Shown: positions 15,782 to 23,140 of the stretch, piece by piece
Position numbering within the stretch: position 1 is the first letter of the stretch
Layout of the letters: the number at the start of each line of letters is the position of its first letter
NCBI GenBank assembly: GCA_900769985.1
Contig: CAAGIS010000201.1
Location: 1-29,921 of the forward strand
Length of the DNA: 29,921 bases
Direction: 5' to 3'
From: Spirochaetia bacterium
GTDB taxonomy: Bacteria > Spirochaetota > Spirochaetia > Treponematales > Treponemataceae
Translations under genes and position numbers: made by a program
The notes under the pieces: model-generated
What the model was told of the DNA's origin: nothing
Seen by the model: the letters and a program-made list of their open reading frames with translations, nothing else
The model's database searches: none

Positions 15782-16618
15782 CTATAAATATTTTTTCATT
15801 TCATCGTCGTCGACGCCGGCATAAAGTTCGATAAAATCTTTTATAGGACTGCAACTGATTTTTTGTAGCAGGACTTCTTCAATCTGAAAAAATCCTACAA
15901 CAGCACTCATGTGTACTTCGATTTTTATCGGCTTTTCTTCGCCTGCAAGAATCTTTACTTTTTCTATTGAGTTTGCTGAATATTTATGAATGTCACCGAC
16001 ACTTGGTTTTGTATTTATTTCCATAGGGATTCGCGCACGACCTTTTGTCATATCACAACCATCAGCAACTAAAATAATGCCTGCTTCAACAGAATGAATT
16101 TTGCGCGTTCCCATGTGCCCGATTATTCCTTCCATCGCCATTGCATAAATCGTAACACGGCGCTTTAAATCTTTTTCTTCTGGCAAAACTTTTTTTAAAA
16201 TTGAATTGATGATAGGCTGACCTATAATTGCAGAATAAAGTTCATGGTCTTGTCTTCCGACAGTCATTCCAAAATCATGAAAAAACGAAGCAAGAATGAC
16301 AGCCGTTACGCTGTCGGCAAAAGTTCCTGACTGCTCTTTTTCAAGCGAAGTCTGTATTTTTGCCTGATAAAATATCTTGAGCATTTTAAGGGCATTACGG
16401 CAGACAGTCCTCATGTGAACAGGCCCGTGGTCATTAAATCCAAGCCTCACAATAGAAACTGTATTTGCATAATCCTGAATAGCTTGCACTTCTGCATCAT
16501 CAATCAAAAGCTGAACAACCTTTAAAGGCAGGTCATCTTTTTCAGCCGTGAGTTCTATAATCTCTTTTGTAAGACTTACAATTTTTTGATTCATCGACAG
16601 TTCTTTTGGAGATGTCAT
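15782..16618 (-). CDS. HD-domain phosphohydrolase
   Basis: 278 aa. Metal-binding HD residues are visible: HGPVHMRTV, then FHDFGMTVGRQDHELYS, EGIIGHMG and ILVADGCDMTKGRARIP, giving H...HD...H...D. The substrate is unknown; the HD superfamily cleaves nucleotides, cyclic dinucleotides or (p)ppGpp. The start has GAGGG 8 nt upstream. It lies 82 nt downstream of phoU on the same strand, so read-through from the pst operon is possible. A TATAAT on the minus strand at 16683-16688, with a weak -35, could also give it its own promoter. The position between phoU and phoR suggests, but does not prove, a link to phosphate stress signalling. Confidence 0.8.
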   Translation of the reverse strand: MTSPKELSMNQKIVSLTKEIIELTAEKDDLPLKVVQLLIDDAEVQAIQDYANTVSIVRLGFNDHGPVHMRTVCRNALKMLKIFYQAKIQTSLEKEQSGTFADSVTAVILASFFHDFGMTVGRQDHELYSAIIGQPIINSILKKVLPEEKDLKRRVTIYAMAMEGIIGHMGTRKIHSVEAGIILVADGCDMTKGRARIPMEINTKPSVGDIHKYSANSIEKVKILAGEEKPIKIEVHMSAVVGFFQIEEVLLQKISCSPIKDFIELYAGVDDDEMKKYL

Positions 16619-16700
16619 AATGCCCTCGTTGGTTATATTTCGGTTTATATCCCGACTTTTATTCTAATTACTTTCTTATGTCATTATAATAGAAAATCCG

Positions 16701-17342
16701 TTAATTTACCAGATTTCCTGTAATCGAGAATATTACCCATTCAGCGATATTTGTCGCATGGTCACCAATCCGTTCAAAATATTTTACGATAAGAAGATAG
16801 TCTGCAATCTGTTCACCGTCGCCTTTATTTTCCTGAATCTGACGAACAAGCTCTTTTTTGATATTATGATAAAGTTCGTCAACTACATCATCGTGCGCAA
16901 TTACATCCTGAGCTTTTGAAACATCACGGTTTGTATAAGCATCAATGCTGTCGTGAAGCATCTTTTGAATTTCTGTTCCCATCTGATGAACATCACTCAA
17001 TTTATTATAAACAAAATCCGGAAGCTGCTTTATAAGTTCTGCAATGTCGCCTGCATGATCACCGATTCGTTCCATATCCGTAACCATCTTTAATGCTGCA
17101 GTTACCATTCGCAAATCTGTTGCAACAGGCTGCTGCTGAAGCAAGATTTTAAGACAGTGCTGTTCGATTTCTTTTTCTTTTTCATCGATTGCATCATCAT
17201 TTGCAATGATTACGTCAAGCGATTCCATATCTTTAGACATAAGTGCCAGTATTACACTTTCAATTGCAACTTCAATCATTTTTCCCATACTGATAATACT
17301 TGAATTCAAATTCTGTAATTCTTTTTCATACTTTTCGCGCAT
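16701..17342 (-). CDS. phoU: Phosphate signalling protein PhoU
   Basis: 213 aa in two similar three-helix halves. Each half has a metal-binding signature: DMERIGDHAGDIAELI (first) and YFERIGDHATNIAEWVIF (second), the E/DxxRxxDHxxN pattern of PhoU. It links Pst transport to PhoR, keeping the kinase in its phosphatase mode when phosphate is plentiful. I start it at ATG 17342, with GGAGG 6 nt upstream. An extension to a TTG at 17360 exists but has no advantage. Begins 14 nt after the pstB stop as last gene of pstSCAB-phoU. Confidence 0.95.
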   Translation of the reverse strand: MREKYEKELQNLNSSIISMGKMIEVAIESVILALMSKDMESLDVIIANDDAIDEKEKEIEQHCLKILLQQQPVATDLRMVTAALKMVTDMERIGDHAGDIAELIKQLPDFVYNKLSDVHQMGTEIQKMLHDSIDAYTNRDVSKAQDVIAHDDVVDELYHNIKKELVRQIQENKGDGEQIADYLLIVKYFERIGDHATNIAEWVIFSITGNLVN

Positions 17343-17356
17343 TTTACCCTCCAGAA

Positions 17357-18109
17357 TCAACCGAATCTTCCAGTGATATAATCTTCGGTTTTCTTATTTT
17401 TAGGCATACTGAATAATTTTTCTGTATCACCATATTCAATGATTTCGCCAAGTAAAAAGAAAACTGTCTTGTCACTTATGCGGACTGCCTGCTGCATATT
17501 GTGAGTTACAATTATGATTGTATAGTTTTCTTTTAACCGCATTACGCAATCTTCAATCTTAGAAGTAGAAATCGGATCAAGCGCACTCGTCGGTTCGTCC
17601 ATCAACAGTATGTCAGGCTGAACTGCAAGCGCACGAGCTATACACAAACGCTGCTGCTGTCCGCCGCTCAACGCAAGCGCAGACTTTTTTAAGTTGTCTT
17701 TAAGTTCGTCCCAGATTGCAGCGTTTCTCAAAGAAGTTTCGACAATTTCATCAAGGTCGGCTTTTTTTATTTTTCCATGCGTGCGCGGTCCAAAAGCTAT
17801 GTTGTCGTAAATGCTCATCGGAAAAGGATTTGGTTTTTGAAAAACCATTCCGACTTTTTTACGAAGTTCGTTTACATCGATTTTTTTCTCAAGAATATCT
17901 TTTCCGTCAATTTGAATTTTTCCTGTAATATAACATTCTTCAACCATATCATTCATTCGATTTATGGAACGAAGCAACGTAGATTTTCCGCAACCACTCG
18001 GACCAATAAAAGCCGTAATCTCGTTTGCATCGATTTTCAAGTTTATATCCTTCAATGCCTGAAAATCTCCATAAAACAAATTCATATTTTCTATTTCTAT
18101 TTTTGCCAT
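17357..18109 (-). CDS. pstB: Phosphate ABC transporter ATP-binding protein
   Basis: 250 aa ATPase that powers phosphate import. Walker A GPSGCGKST (36-44), Q-loop in GMVFQKPNPFPMSIYDNI (the NPFPMSI stretch is diagnostic of PstB), signature LSGGQQQRLCIARAL (147-161), Walker B ILLMDEPTSALDP (167-179) and the H-loop IVTHNMQQAVRISD. Starts 3 nt after the pstA stop and is followed by phoU after 14 nt. Confidence 0.97.
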   Translation of the reverse strand: MAKIEIENMNLFYGDFQALKDINLKIDANEITAFIGPSGCGKSTLLRSINRMNDMVEECYITGKIQIDGKDILEKKIDVNELRKKVGMVFQKPNPFPMSIYDNIAFGPRTHGKIKKADLDEIVETSLRNAAIWDELKDNLKKSALALSGGQQQRLCIARALAVQPDILLMDEPTSALDPISTSKIEDCVMRLKENYTIIIVTHNMQQAVRISDKTVFFLLGEIIEYGDTEKLFSMPKNKKTEDYITGRFG

Positions 18110-18112
18110 TTT

Positions 18113-18928
18113 CTATTTTCCTATTCGCTTTGATAACGCCCCGGAAAGAGCATTTATTCCGATTACTAAAATAAGAAGAACAACTGCCGTTGCAAAAGCC
18201 TGATTTGTATGCAATCCTTCAGAACTTAAAACGTACATATGAATTGCAAGAGTTCTTCCAGAACCAAAAACATTTTTCGGAACCTGTGCAACAGTTCCTG
18301 CGGTATAAATCAATGCGGCCGTTTCTCCTACAACACGTCCAGTCGCAAGAATTATTCCATTTAATATTCCTGGAATCGCCGAAGGAATTACAATCTTCAT
18401 AACAGTTCTCAGTTTTCCGACACCAAGTCCAAAGCTTCCTTCCCTAAAACTGTCCGGAACTGAAAGCAGCGCTTCTTCTGTCGTTCTCATAATAGTCGGC
18501 AAAATCATAATCGCAACCGTACAGCTTCCTGCAAGAATTGAATATCCCCAGTGCAAAGTTCCGACAAAAAGCAGCATACCAAAAAGTCCGTAAATTATCG
18601 AAGGAATTCCAGAAAGCGTTTCTGTCGTAAGCCTTACGATTTTTATAAACTTATTATCTTTTTTTGCATATTCGACAAGATAAATTGCAGAGCCTATTCC
18701 AAGAGGACAGGCAATGAGCAAAGCAAGAAGCGTCATTACAAGTGTATTTACTAATGCAGGAATTACAGAACAGTTTTCAGATGTATAATTCAGAGAGAAA
18801 AGCGAAAGATTTAAATACGGAATTCCTTTTATCAAAATATACGCAAGCATGAAAATAAGAATTCCAAGAGTTACCGCTGCACAAAAATAAACAATAAAAC
18901 GGACTGCTTTAGTTTTCATCGCTTTCAT
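18113..18928 (-). CDS. pstA: Phosphate ABC transporter permease
   Basis: 271 aa inner-membrane protein with about six hydrophobic segments, starting with VYFCAAVTLGILIFMLAYIL. The ABC-permease coupling (EAA) loop reads RTTEEALLSVPDSFREGSFG with GVGKLRTVMKIVIPSAIPG. TLSGIPSIIYGLFG and ATGRVVGETAALI are typical PstA stretches. It overlaps the end of pstC by 4 nt (ATGA), so it is translationally coupled. Confidence 0.95.
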   Translation of the reverse strand: MKAMKTKAVRFIVYFCAAVTLGILIFMLAYILIKGIPYLNLSLFSLNYTSENCSVIPALVNTLVMTLLALLIACPLGIGSAIYLVEYAKKDNKFIKIVRLTTETLSGIPSIIYGLFGMLLFVGTLHWGYSILAGSCTVAIMILPTIMRTTEEALLSVPDSFREGSFGLGVGKLRTVMKIVIPSAIPGILNGIILATGRVVGETAALIYTAGTVAQVPKNVFGSGRTLAIHMYVLSSEGLHTNQAFATAVVLLILVIGINALSGALSKRIGK

Positions 18929-19773
18929 CTTTTACCTCTGTTTTTTAGAATGTTAAAACACAAATTAATAATCAGTATAAAAACAAATAAAACCGCACCG
19001 GTTGCAATAAGCGCTTCCCTGTGCAAGTCTGTCGCATAACCCATTTCAATAACAATGTTTGCAGTCAAAGTTCTTACGCCTTTTAAAATCGAAGTCGGAA
19101 TACGCGCCTGATTTCCGGCTACCATAATTACCGCCATCGTTTCTCCGATTGCACGTCCGATTCCCAAAATTATGCCGGCAAGGATTCCCGATTTTGCTGC
19201 CGGAAGCATCGCATAAAAAACGCTCCGTTCATGAGTTGCACCTAATGCCCTTGCTCCTTCGTAGTAACTTTCAGGTACTGCATTAAGTGAACTTTCAGAA
19301 ACGCTGATTATCGTTGGCAAAATCATTATTCCAAGTAAAATCGATGCCGTTAAAATTGAATTTCCGTTACCGCCAAAAACTTCTCGCACAAATGGAATAA
19401 TTACCATTAATCCAAAAAATCCATAAACTACACTCGGAATACCTGCCAGAAGGTCTATTGCCGATTTTAAAAATTTATGAAGCTTTTTCGGACAAAATTT
19501 TGAAAGGAATATTGCAGTCATAAGTCCGACAGGAACTCCAAAAATAATCGCACCTGCCGTAACATATAAACTTCCAATAATCATTGGAAAAATTCCATAA
19601 AGCTCGTTTCCTGGTTTCCATTTTTGTCCGAAAATAAATTCAACAAATCCAATTTTATGAATTGCAGGAATACTATTTGCAAACAAAAACAAGCAAATCA
19701 TAAAAACCGCAATAATGGAAAAACCAGCAGCGAGAAGAAACAGCATTTCAAAAATCTTCTCTTTTGCTTTCAT
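18925..19773 (-). CDS. pstC: Phosphate ABC transporter permease
   Basis: 282 aa inner-membrane partner of PstA. The first membrane span is near residues 9-30. Signature stretches: LLAGIPSVVYGFFGLMVIIP, MILPTIISVSESSLNAVPES, YYEGARALGATHERSVFYAML (EAA loop) and GIGRAIGETMAVIMVAG. ATG 19773 has a ribosome site (TTAGGAGT) just upstream. It is separated from pstS by 150 nt holding a hairpin, and it overlaps pstA by 4 nt. Confidence 0.95.
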   Translation of the reverse strand: MKAKEKIFEMLFLLAAGFSIIAVFMICLFLFANSIPAIHKIGFVEFIFGQKWKPGNELYGIFPMIIGSLYVTAGAIIFGVPVGLMTAIFLSKFCPKKLHKFLKSAIDLLAGIPSVVYGFFGLMVIIPFVREVFGGNGNSILTASILLGIMILPTIISVSESSLNAVPESYYEGARALGATHERSVFYAMLPAAKSGILAGIILGIGRAIGETMAVIMVAGNQARIPTSILKGVRTLTANIVIEMGYATDLHREALIATGAVLFVFILIINLCFNILKNRGKR

Positions 19774-19831
19774 TCAGAAACTCCTAAAAAAAGCCAAATC
19801 GGAAACTGGTATTTCCTCATTGACTTTTTGT

Positions 19832-19859
19832 GCACATTCGCAATCAAATCAGAATGTGC
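19832..19859 (-). other. Hairpin between pstS and pstC
   Basis: GCACATTC pairs perfectly with GAATGTGC (19832-19839 with 19852-19859) across a 12-nt loop, 65 nt past the pstS stop. No T-run follows on either strand, so it is not a clear terminator. Such hairpins often stabilise the upstream pstS message and lower expression of the rest. Confidence 0.5.
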
Positions 19860-19923
19860 CGTTTACAAGAAAGTCTGCAACGCAAACTTTAATAAACATG
19901 ATAACAACTGACAACTAAACTTT

Positions 19924-20784
19924 TTATTTACCATTCCACTTTGTAATTTTTCCTACGTAAATATCGCGGATAAAATCTTTAGCAGCATCGTTCATTTCGT
20001 TTTCTTTGTTTACGATTACTGCAATTCCGTCAATTGCAATCGTAATCTCTTTAAGACCTTTTGCTTTTTCGCTGTCTTTTAATGCACGGCTTGCCATTCC
20101 AATATCACAAGTTCCGCTTGCAGCATTTGTAACGCCTGTTGTCGAGTCACTTGTCTGAAGTTCAATTTTTGCGTTCGGATTTACAGCTTTGTAGCTTTCG
20201 ATAAGTTTTTCCATTACAGGAGAAACTGAACTTGAACCGGCAACTACAACTTTTCCGCCGGCCTGCGTAGATTTAAAAGAAGCATCAGAAACTTTAATGT
20301 ATTTGTTTGCTTCGATTACTTTTTGACCGTCTTTACTCAAAATGTAATTTACAAAATCCTGAGCTGCTGCAGAAAGATTGTCTTTTACTGCAATGTTGAA
20401 CGGACGGCTGATTTTGTACGAACCGTTTTTGATGTTTGCAACTGTTGCATCAGCGCCATCAATTTTAAGAGCCTTTACAGAATTATTCAGAGAACCCAAA
20501 GAAACATAGCCGATTGCATATTTGTCGCTTGCAACGCTTGTAAGCATAACGGCAGTTGAATTTGTAATAGTTGCTTCATCAGTCGTGTAGTCAACTTTTT
20601 TTCCTGCAGAATTCTTCTGCTCAATTCCAAAAAGTTCAATAAATGCACCTCTTGTTCCAGAACCATCTTCGCGGCTGATTACACTGATTGCCGATTTTTT
20701 ATTCCACTTGCCTGCAGCAAAACAGCTTGGTAAAAGGGCAAGAGCCATAGCGATTCCCAAAAATTTCATCATTTTTCTTTTCAT
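19924..20784 (-). CDS. pstS: Phosphate-binding protein PstS, circularly permuted
   Basis: 286 aa. The signal sequence ends in LLPSC, so Cys21 may be lipidated (spirochaetal lipoboxes are loose). Captures phosphate for PstCAB. All PstS elements are present but in rotated order. The first half carries ISREDGSGTRGAF (GSGTRG at 41-46) and YAIGYVSLG, normally the second half. The second half carries AGSSSVSPV (182-190), TCDIGMASR (225-233), DGIAVIVN (252-259) and IYVGKITKWNG (275-285), normally the first half. In ordinary PstS the GKITKWNG segment runs straight into VISREDGSGTR; here it is the C-terminus, and the mature N-terminus begins KWNKKSAISVISRED. Length matches one complete phosphate-binding fold. 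AGGAG lies upstream of ATG. First gene of the operon. Confidence 0.93.
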   Translation of the reverse strand: MKRKMMKFLGIAMALALLPSCFAAGKWNKKSAISVISREDGSGTRGAFIELFGIEQKNSAGKKVDYTTDEATITNSTAVMLTSVASDKYAIGYVSLGSLNNSVKALKIDGADATVANIKNGSYKISRPFNIAVKDNLSAAAQDFVNYILSKDGQKVIEANKYIKVSDASFKSTQAGGKVVVAGSSSVSPVMEKLIESYKAVNPNAKIELQTSDSTTGVTNAASGTCDIGMASRALKDSEKAKGLKEITIAIDGIAVIVNKENEMNDAAKDFIRDIYVGKITKWNGK

Positions 20785-20896
20785 AACAAAACTCCTATAA
20801 AAGCCAAATGCAAAGTTTAAACTTACAGTCTGGCTTTTGACTTTGTTTAAGTTGACTTAAAATTACAGCAGCTTTGTTAAATCAAAACTAATCTTA

Positions 20897-20913
20897 TGTT
20901 AAGAATGTGTAAA
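20897..20913 (-). promoter_or_regulatory. Candidate PhoB box upstream of pstS
   Basis: On the minus strand TTTACACATTCTTAACA, one mismatch from the box before phoB (13680-13696), about 115 bp upstream of the pstS start. TTGATT and TGTAAT further down may form the promoter, but their spacing is not standard, as expected for an activator-dependent promoter. Confidence 0.65.
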
Positions 20914-20959
20914 TTCATAATTCCATAAAAACTGTCTGCAATAAATTTATCAAATTCTG

Positions 20960-21014
20960 ATGACAAAAAAGAAAAACTTTGTTATATTATATTTAACCTA
21001 TAATTTTAGTAGGT
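20960..21014 (+). promoter_or_regulatory. Promoter and operator-like dyad of second Rrf2 gene
   Basis: ATGACA (20960-20965), 17-nt spacer, TATATT (20983-20988). The dyad ACCTA-N9-TAGGT (20996-21000 and 21010-21014) covers the predicted start of transcription, a position where a bound repressor would block initiation. Compare the N9 dyad before the other Rrf2 gene. With the pstS upstream region this accounts for the 266-bp gap. Confidence 0.55.
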
Positions 21015-21050
21015 AATTTTATAAAACACGTCATTTATAAAGAGGAAAAT

Positions 21051-21476
21051 ATGTTAAAAATATCAACACGCGGACAATACGCACTTTTACTTATGGCAGA
21101 CCTTGCAGACCAGAACCCGGAAACTTTTACGCCTCTAAAACTCCTGAGCCACCGCAGGAATCTCTCTCCAAAATACGCTGAACAGATTTTAATGCAGCTG
21201 AGTAAATCAGGTCTTGTAATCGGATTGCGCGGAATAAACGGCGGCTACAAACTTTCAAAAAAACCGGAAAACTACAGCGCCGGCGAAATTCTGCGTGCAA
21301 TGGAAGGCGAATTTATCCTCAACGGCAGGGAAGACACAAATGCCGTTTCAAGCATTGGTAACGACAGTTTTTGGACAAACTTTAACCTCGTCGTAAACAA
21401 TTACATCGACAACGTTACGCTCGAAGAAATCGTCCAGAAAAATAAAGAGTTCAACGGATTTGATTATTGTATCTAA
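21051..21476 (+). CDS. Rrf2-family transcriptional regulator without cluster cysteines
   Basis: 141 aa. Winged helix-turn-helix with STRGQYALLLMADLAD, LSHRRNLSPKYAEQIL and wing GINGGYKLSKKPENY, followed by the dimerisation helix. Unlike the Rrf2 gene at 12465 it has no cysteine triad; the only Cys is the second last residue. Cluster-based sensing is therefore unlikely, and it is closer to CymR-like members in that respect. GAGG lies 6 nt upstream of ATG 21051. The next gene (flavoprotein) starts 26 nt later but appears to have its own promoter. Target unknown; autoregulation is suggested by the dyad at 20996-21014. Confidence 0.88.
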   Translation: MLKISTRGQYALLLMADLADQNPETFTPLKLLSHRRNLSPKYAEQILMQLSKSGLVIGLRGINGGYKLSKKPENYSAGEILRAMEGEFILNGREDTNAVSSIGNDSFWTNFNLVVNNYIDNVTLEEIVQKNKEFNGFDYCI

Positions 21477-21490
21477 GTTTTGCAATGTGT

Positions 21491-21496
21491 TATACT
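21491..21496 (+). promoter_or_regulatory. Extended -10 just before the flavoprotein gene
   Basis: TG-T-TATACT (-10 at 21491-21496) ends six bases before ATG 21503, and no Shine-Dalgarno is present. The mRNA would be leaderless. The -35 (TTGTAT, 18-nt spacer) is weak. Confidence 0.4.
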
Positions 21497-21502
21497 CATT
21501 AA

Positions 21503-23140
21503 ATGATTACAGAATTTTCAATTACAATACAACCGGAAGACGAAAACAATAATTCAATAATTTTACAGAAAATTTCACGCCAGCTTGCAGAAAAAAACAT
21601 AAAGGCAGCTGCAAGTAAAATAAAATATATCGTTCAAAAAAAATCAATAGATGCCCGCCACAGACAAATCAAAATCGTTTTAAAACTCAAAGTCTTTGTA
21701 AACGAAGAAATTCCGCTATCAGAAACACAGACCTTTACACCAGAGTGGAAAACTGCCAGCGAAAAAAAATCCGTAATCATAATCGGCTCAGGCCCGGCAG
21801 GACTTTTTGCAGCCCTTAAACTTTTAGAAAGCGGCATAAAACCTATTATCATAGAACGCGGAAAAACAACTTCAAAACGGAAAATTGACATCGCTGCAAT
21901 TTCAACTAAAAAGATTGTTGACGAAAACTCAAATTACTGCTTTGGCGAAGGCGGAGCAGGCACTTTTTCTGACGGCAAATTATACACACGAAGCAACAAG
22001 CGCGGCAACGTAAATCGCATTTTACAGATTTTCAACTTCTTCGGTGCTGACGAAAACATTTTGACAGATGCACATGCGCACATCGGAACAGACAAACTTC
22101 CCAAAATAATAAATGCAATCAGAGATAAAATCATCTCACTCGGCGGCGAAATCTACTTTAACACAAAATGCTCAGATTTTATTCTTGAACGCTTACCGCA
22201 AAATGCAAATGCGGCTGCCAGTTTTAAAATTACAGGAATAAAAGCAGTCAATCTGGAAACAGAATCAGAAACTTCTTTTTATGCAGATGCCGTTTTGCTT
22301 GCTACAGGTCACTCCGCATCAGACATTTACAGTCTTCTTGCAAAAAAATGCCCGTCCGCACTTGAACCAAAAACATTCGCTGCCGGAGTCCGCGTAGAAC
22401 ATCCGCGCGAACTAATCGATTTTATTCAGTACCACGGTCAGGACAGAAAAAACCTTCCTACTGCAGAATACAGATTTACAACCCAAGTAGATGAGCGCGG
22501 TGTCTATTCATTCTGTATGTGCCCAGGTGGCTTTGTAGTACCTTCAAGCAGCGGTCCTGACGAAATCGTCGTAAACGGAATGTCGACCGCAAAACGCAAT
22601 TCGCGCTGGTCAAACGCTGCAATCGTTGTAGAAATCCGCCCTGACGATATTCCGCAAGAATTTGAAGAACAGGCAGACAAAGCAGGCTGCAAAGCGCTTG
22701 CCGGTCTTTACTTCAGGACAGCTCTTGAAAAACTTACAAAACAAAACGGCAGCGGACAGTCAGCACCTGCCCAGCGGCTCACCGACTTCCTTAACCACAA
22801 AGACAGCACATCTTTGCCAGAGTCAAGTTACACACCAGGATTAGTTCCAAGCCGCCTTGACAAATGGCTCCCTGAACATATCGAAAAGCGCCTCGAAACA
22901 GGCTTTCACAATTTTGAAAAAACTACAAAAGGATTTATTTCAAGCGATGCAGTTTTAATTGCAAGCGAAACGCGCACAAGCACACCAGTCAGAATTCTCA
23001 GAAATACAGAAACATTTGAATGTACAGGAATTAAAAATCTGTATCCTGCAGGAGAAGGTTCAGGCTATTCAGGAGGAATAGTTTCAAGCGCAATGGACGG
23101 AGAAAATGCCGCAGCCAGCATTTTACTTGCGCTCAAATAA
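21503..23140 (+). CDS. FAD-dependent dehydrogenase, COG2509 type
   Basis: 545 aa. After an ~85-residue N-terminal domain typical of this group, SVIIIGSGPAGLFAALKLLE (GSGPAG at 95-100) binds FAD. NYCFGEGGAGTFSDGKLYTR and LATGHSASDIY are group signatures, and LYPAGEGSGYSGGIVSSAMDG closes the FAD site. No substrate is established for the group as far as I know. Homologues are common in anaerobes and contain both FAD and probable NAD(P) sites. It lies downstream of an Rrf2 gene. Its 3' end overlaps the convergent EAL gene by 18 bp. Confidence 0.88.
   Translation: MITEFSITIQPEDENNNSIILQKISRQLAEKNIKAAASKIKYIVQKKSIDARHRQIKIVLKLKVFVNEEIPLSETQTFTPEWKTASEKKSVIIIGSGPAGLFAALKLLESGIKPIIIERGKTTSKRKIDIAAISTKKIVDENSNYCFGEGGAGTFSDGKLYTRSNKRGNVNRILQIFNFFGADENILTDAHAHIGTDKLPKIINAIRDKIISLGGEIYFNTKCSDFILERLPQNANAAASFKITGIKAVNLETESETSFYADAVLLATGHSASDIYSLLAKKCPSALEPKTFAAGVRVEHPRELIDFIQYHGQDRKNLPTAEYRFTTQVDERGVYSFCMCPGGFVVPSSSGPDEIVVNGMSTAKRNSRWSNAAIVVEIRPDDIPQEFEEQADKAGCKALAGLYFRTALEKLTKQNGSGQSAPAQRLTDFLNHKDSTSLPESSYTPGLVPSRLDKWLPEHIEKRLETGFHNFEKTTKGFISSDAVLIASETRTSTPVRILRNTETFECTGIKNLYPAGEGSGYSGGIVSSAMDGENAAASILLALK

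Noticed and set aside
17342..17360. TTG start for phoU
   Set aside because: ATG 17342 has a strong GGAGGG at good spacing and matches the usual PhoU N-terminus.
18551..18754. Plus-strand frames opposite pstA and other pst genes
   Set aside because: Shadows of membrane-protein genes on the other strand. No start signals or homology.
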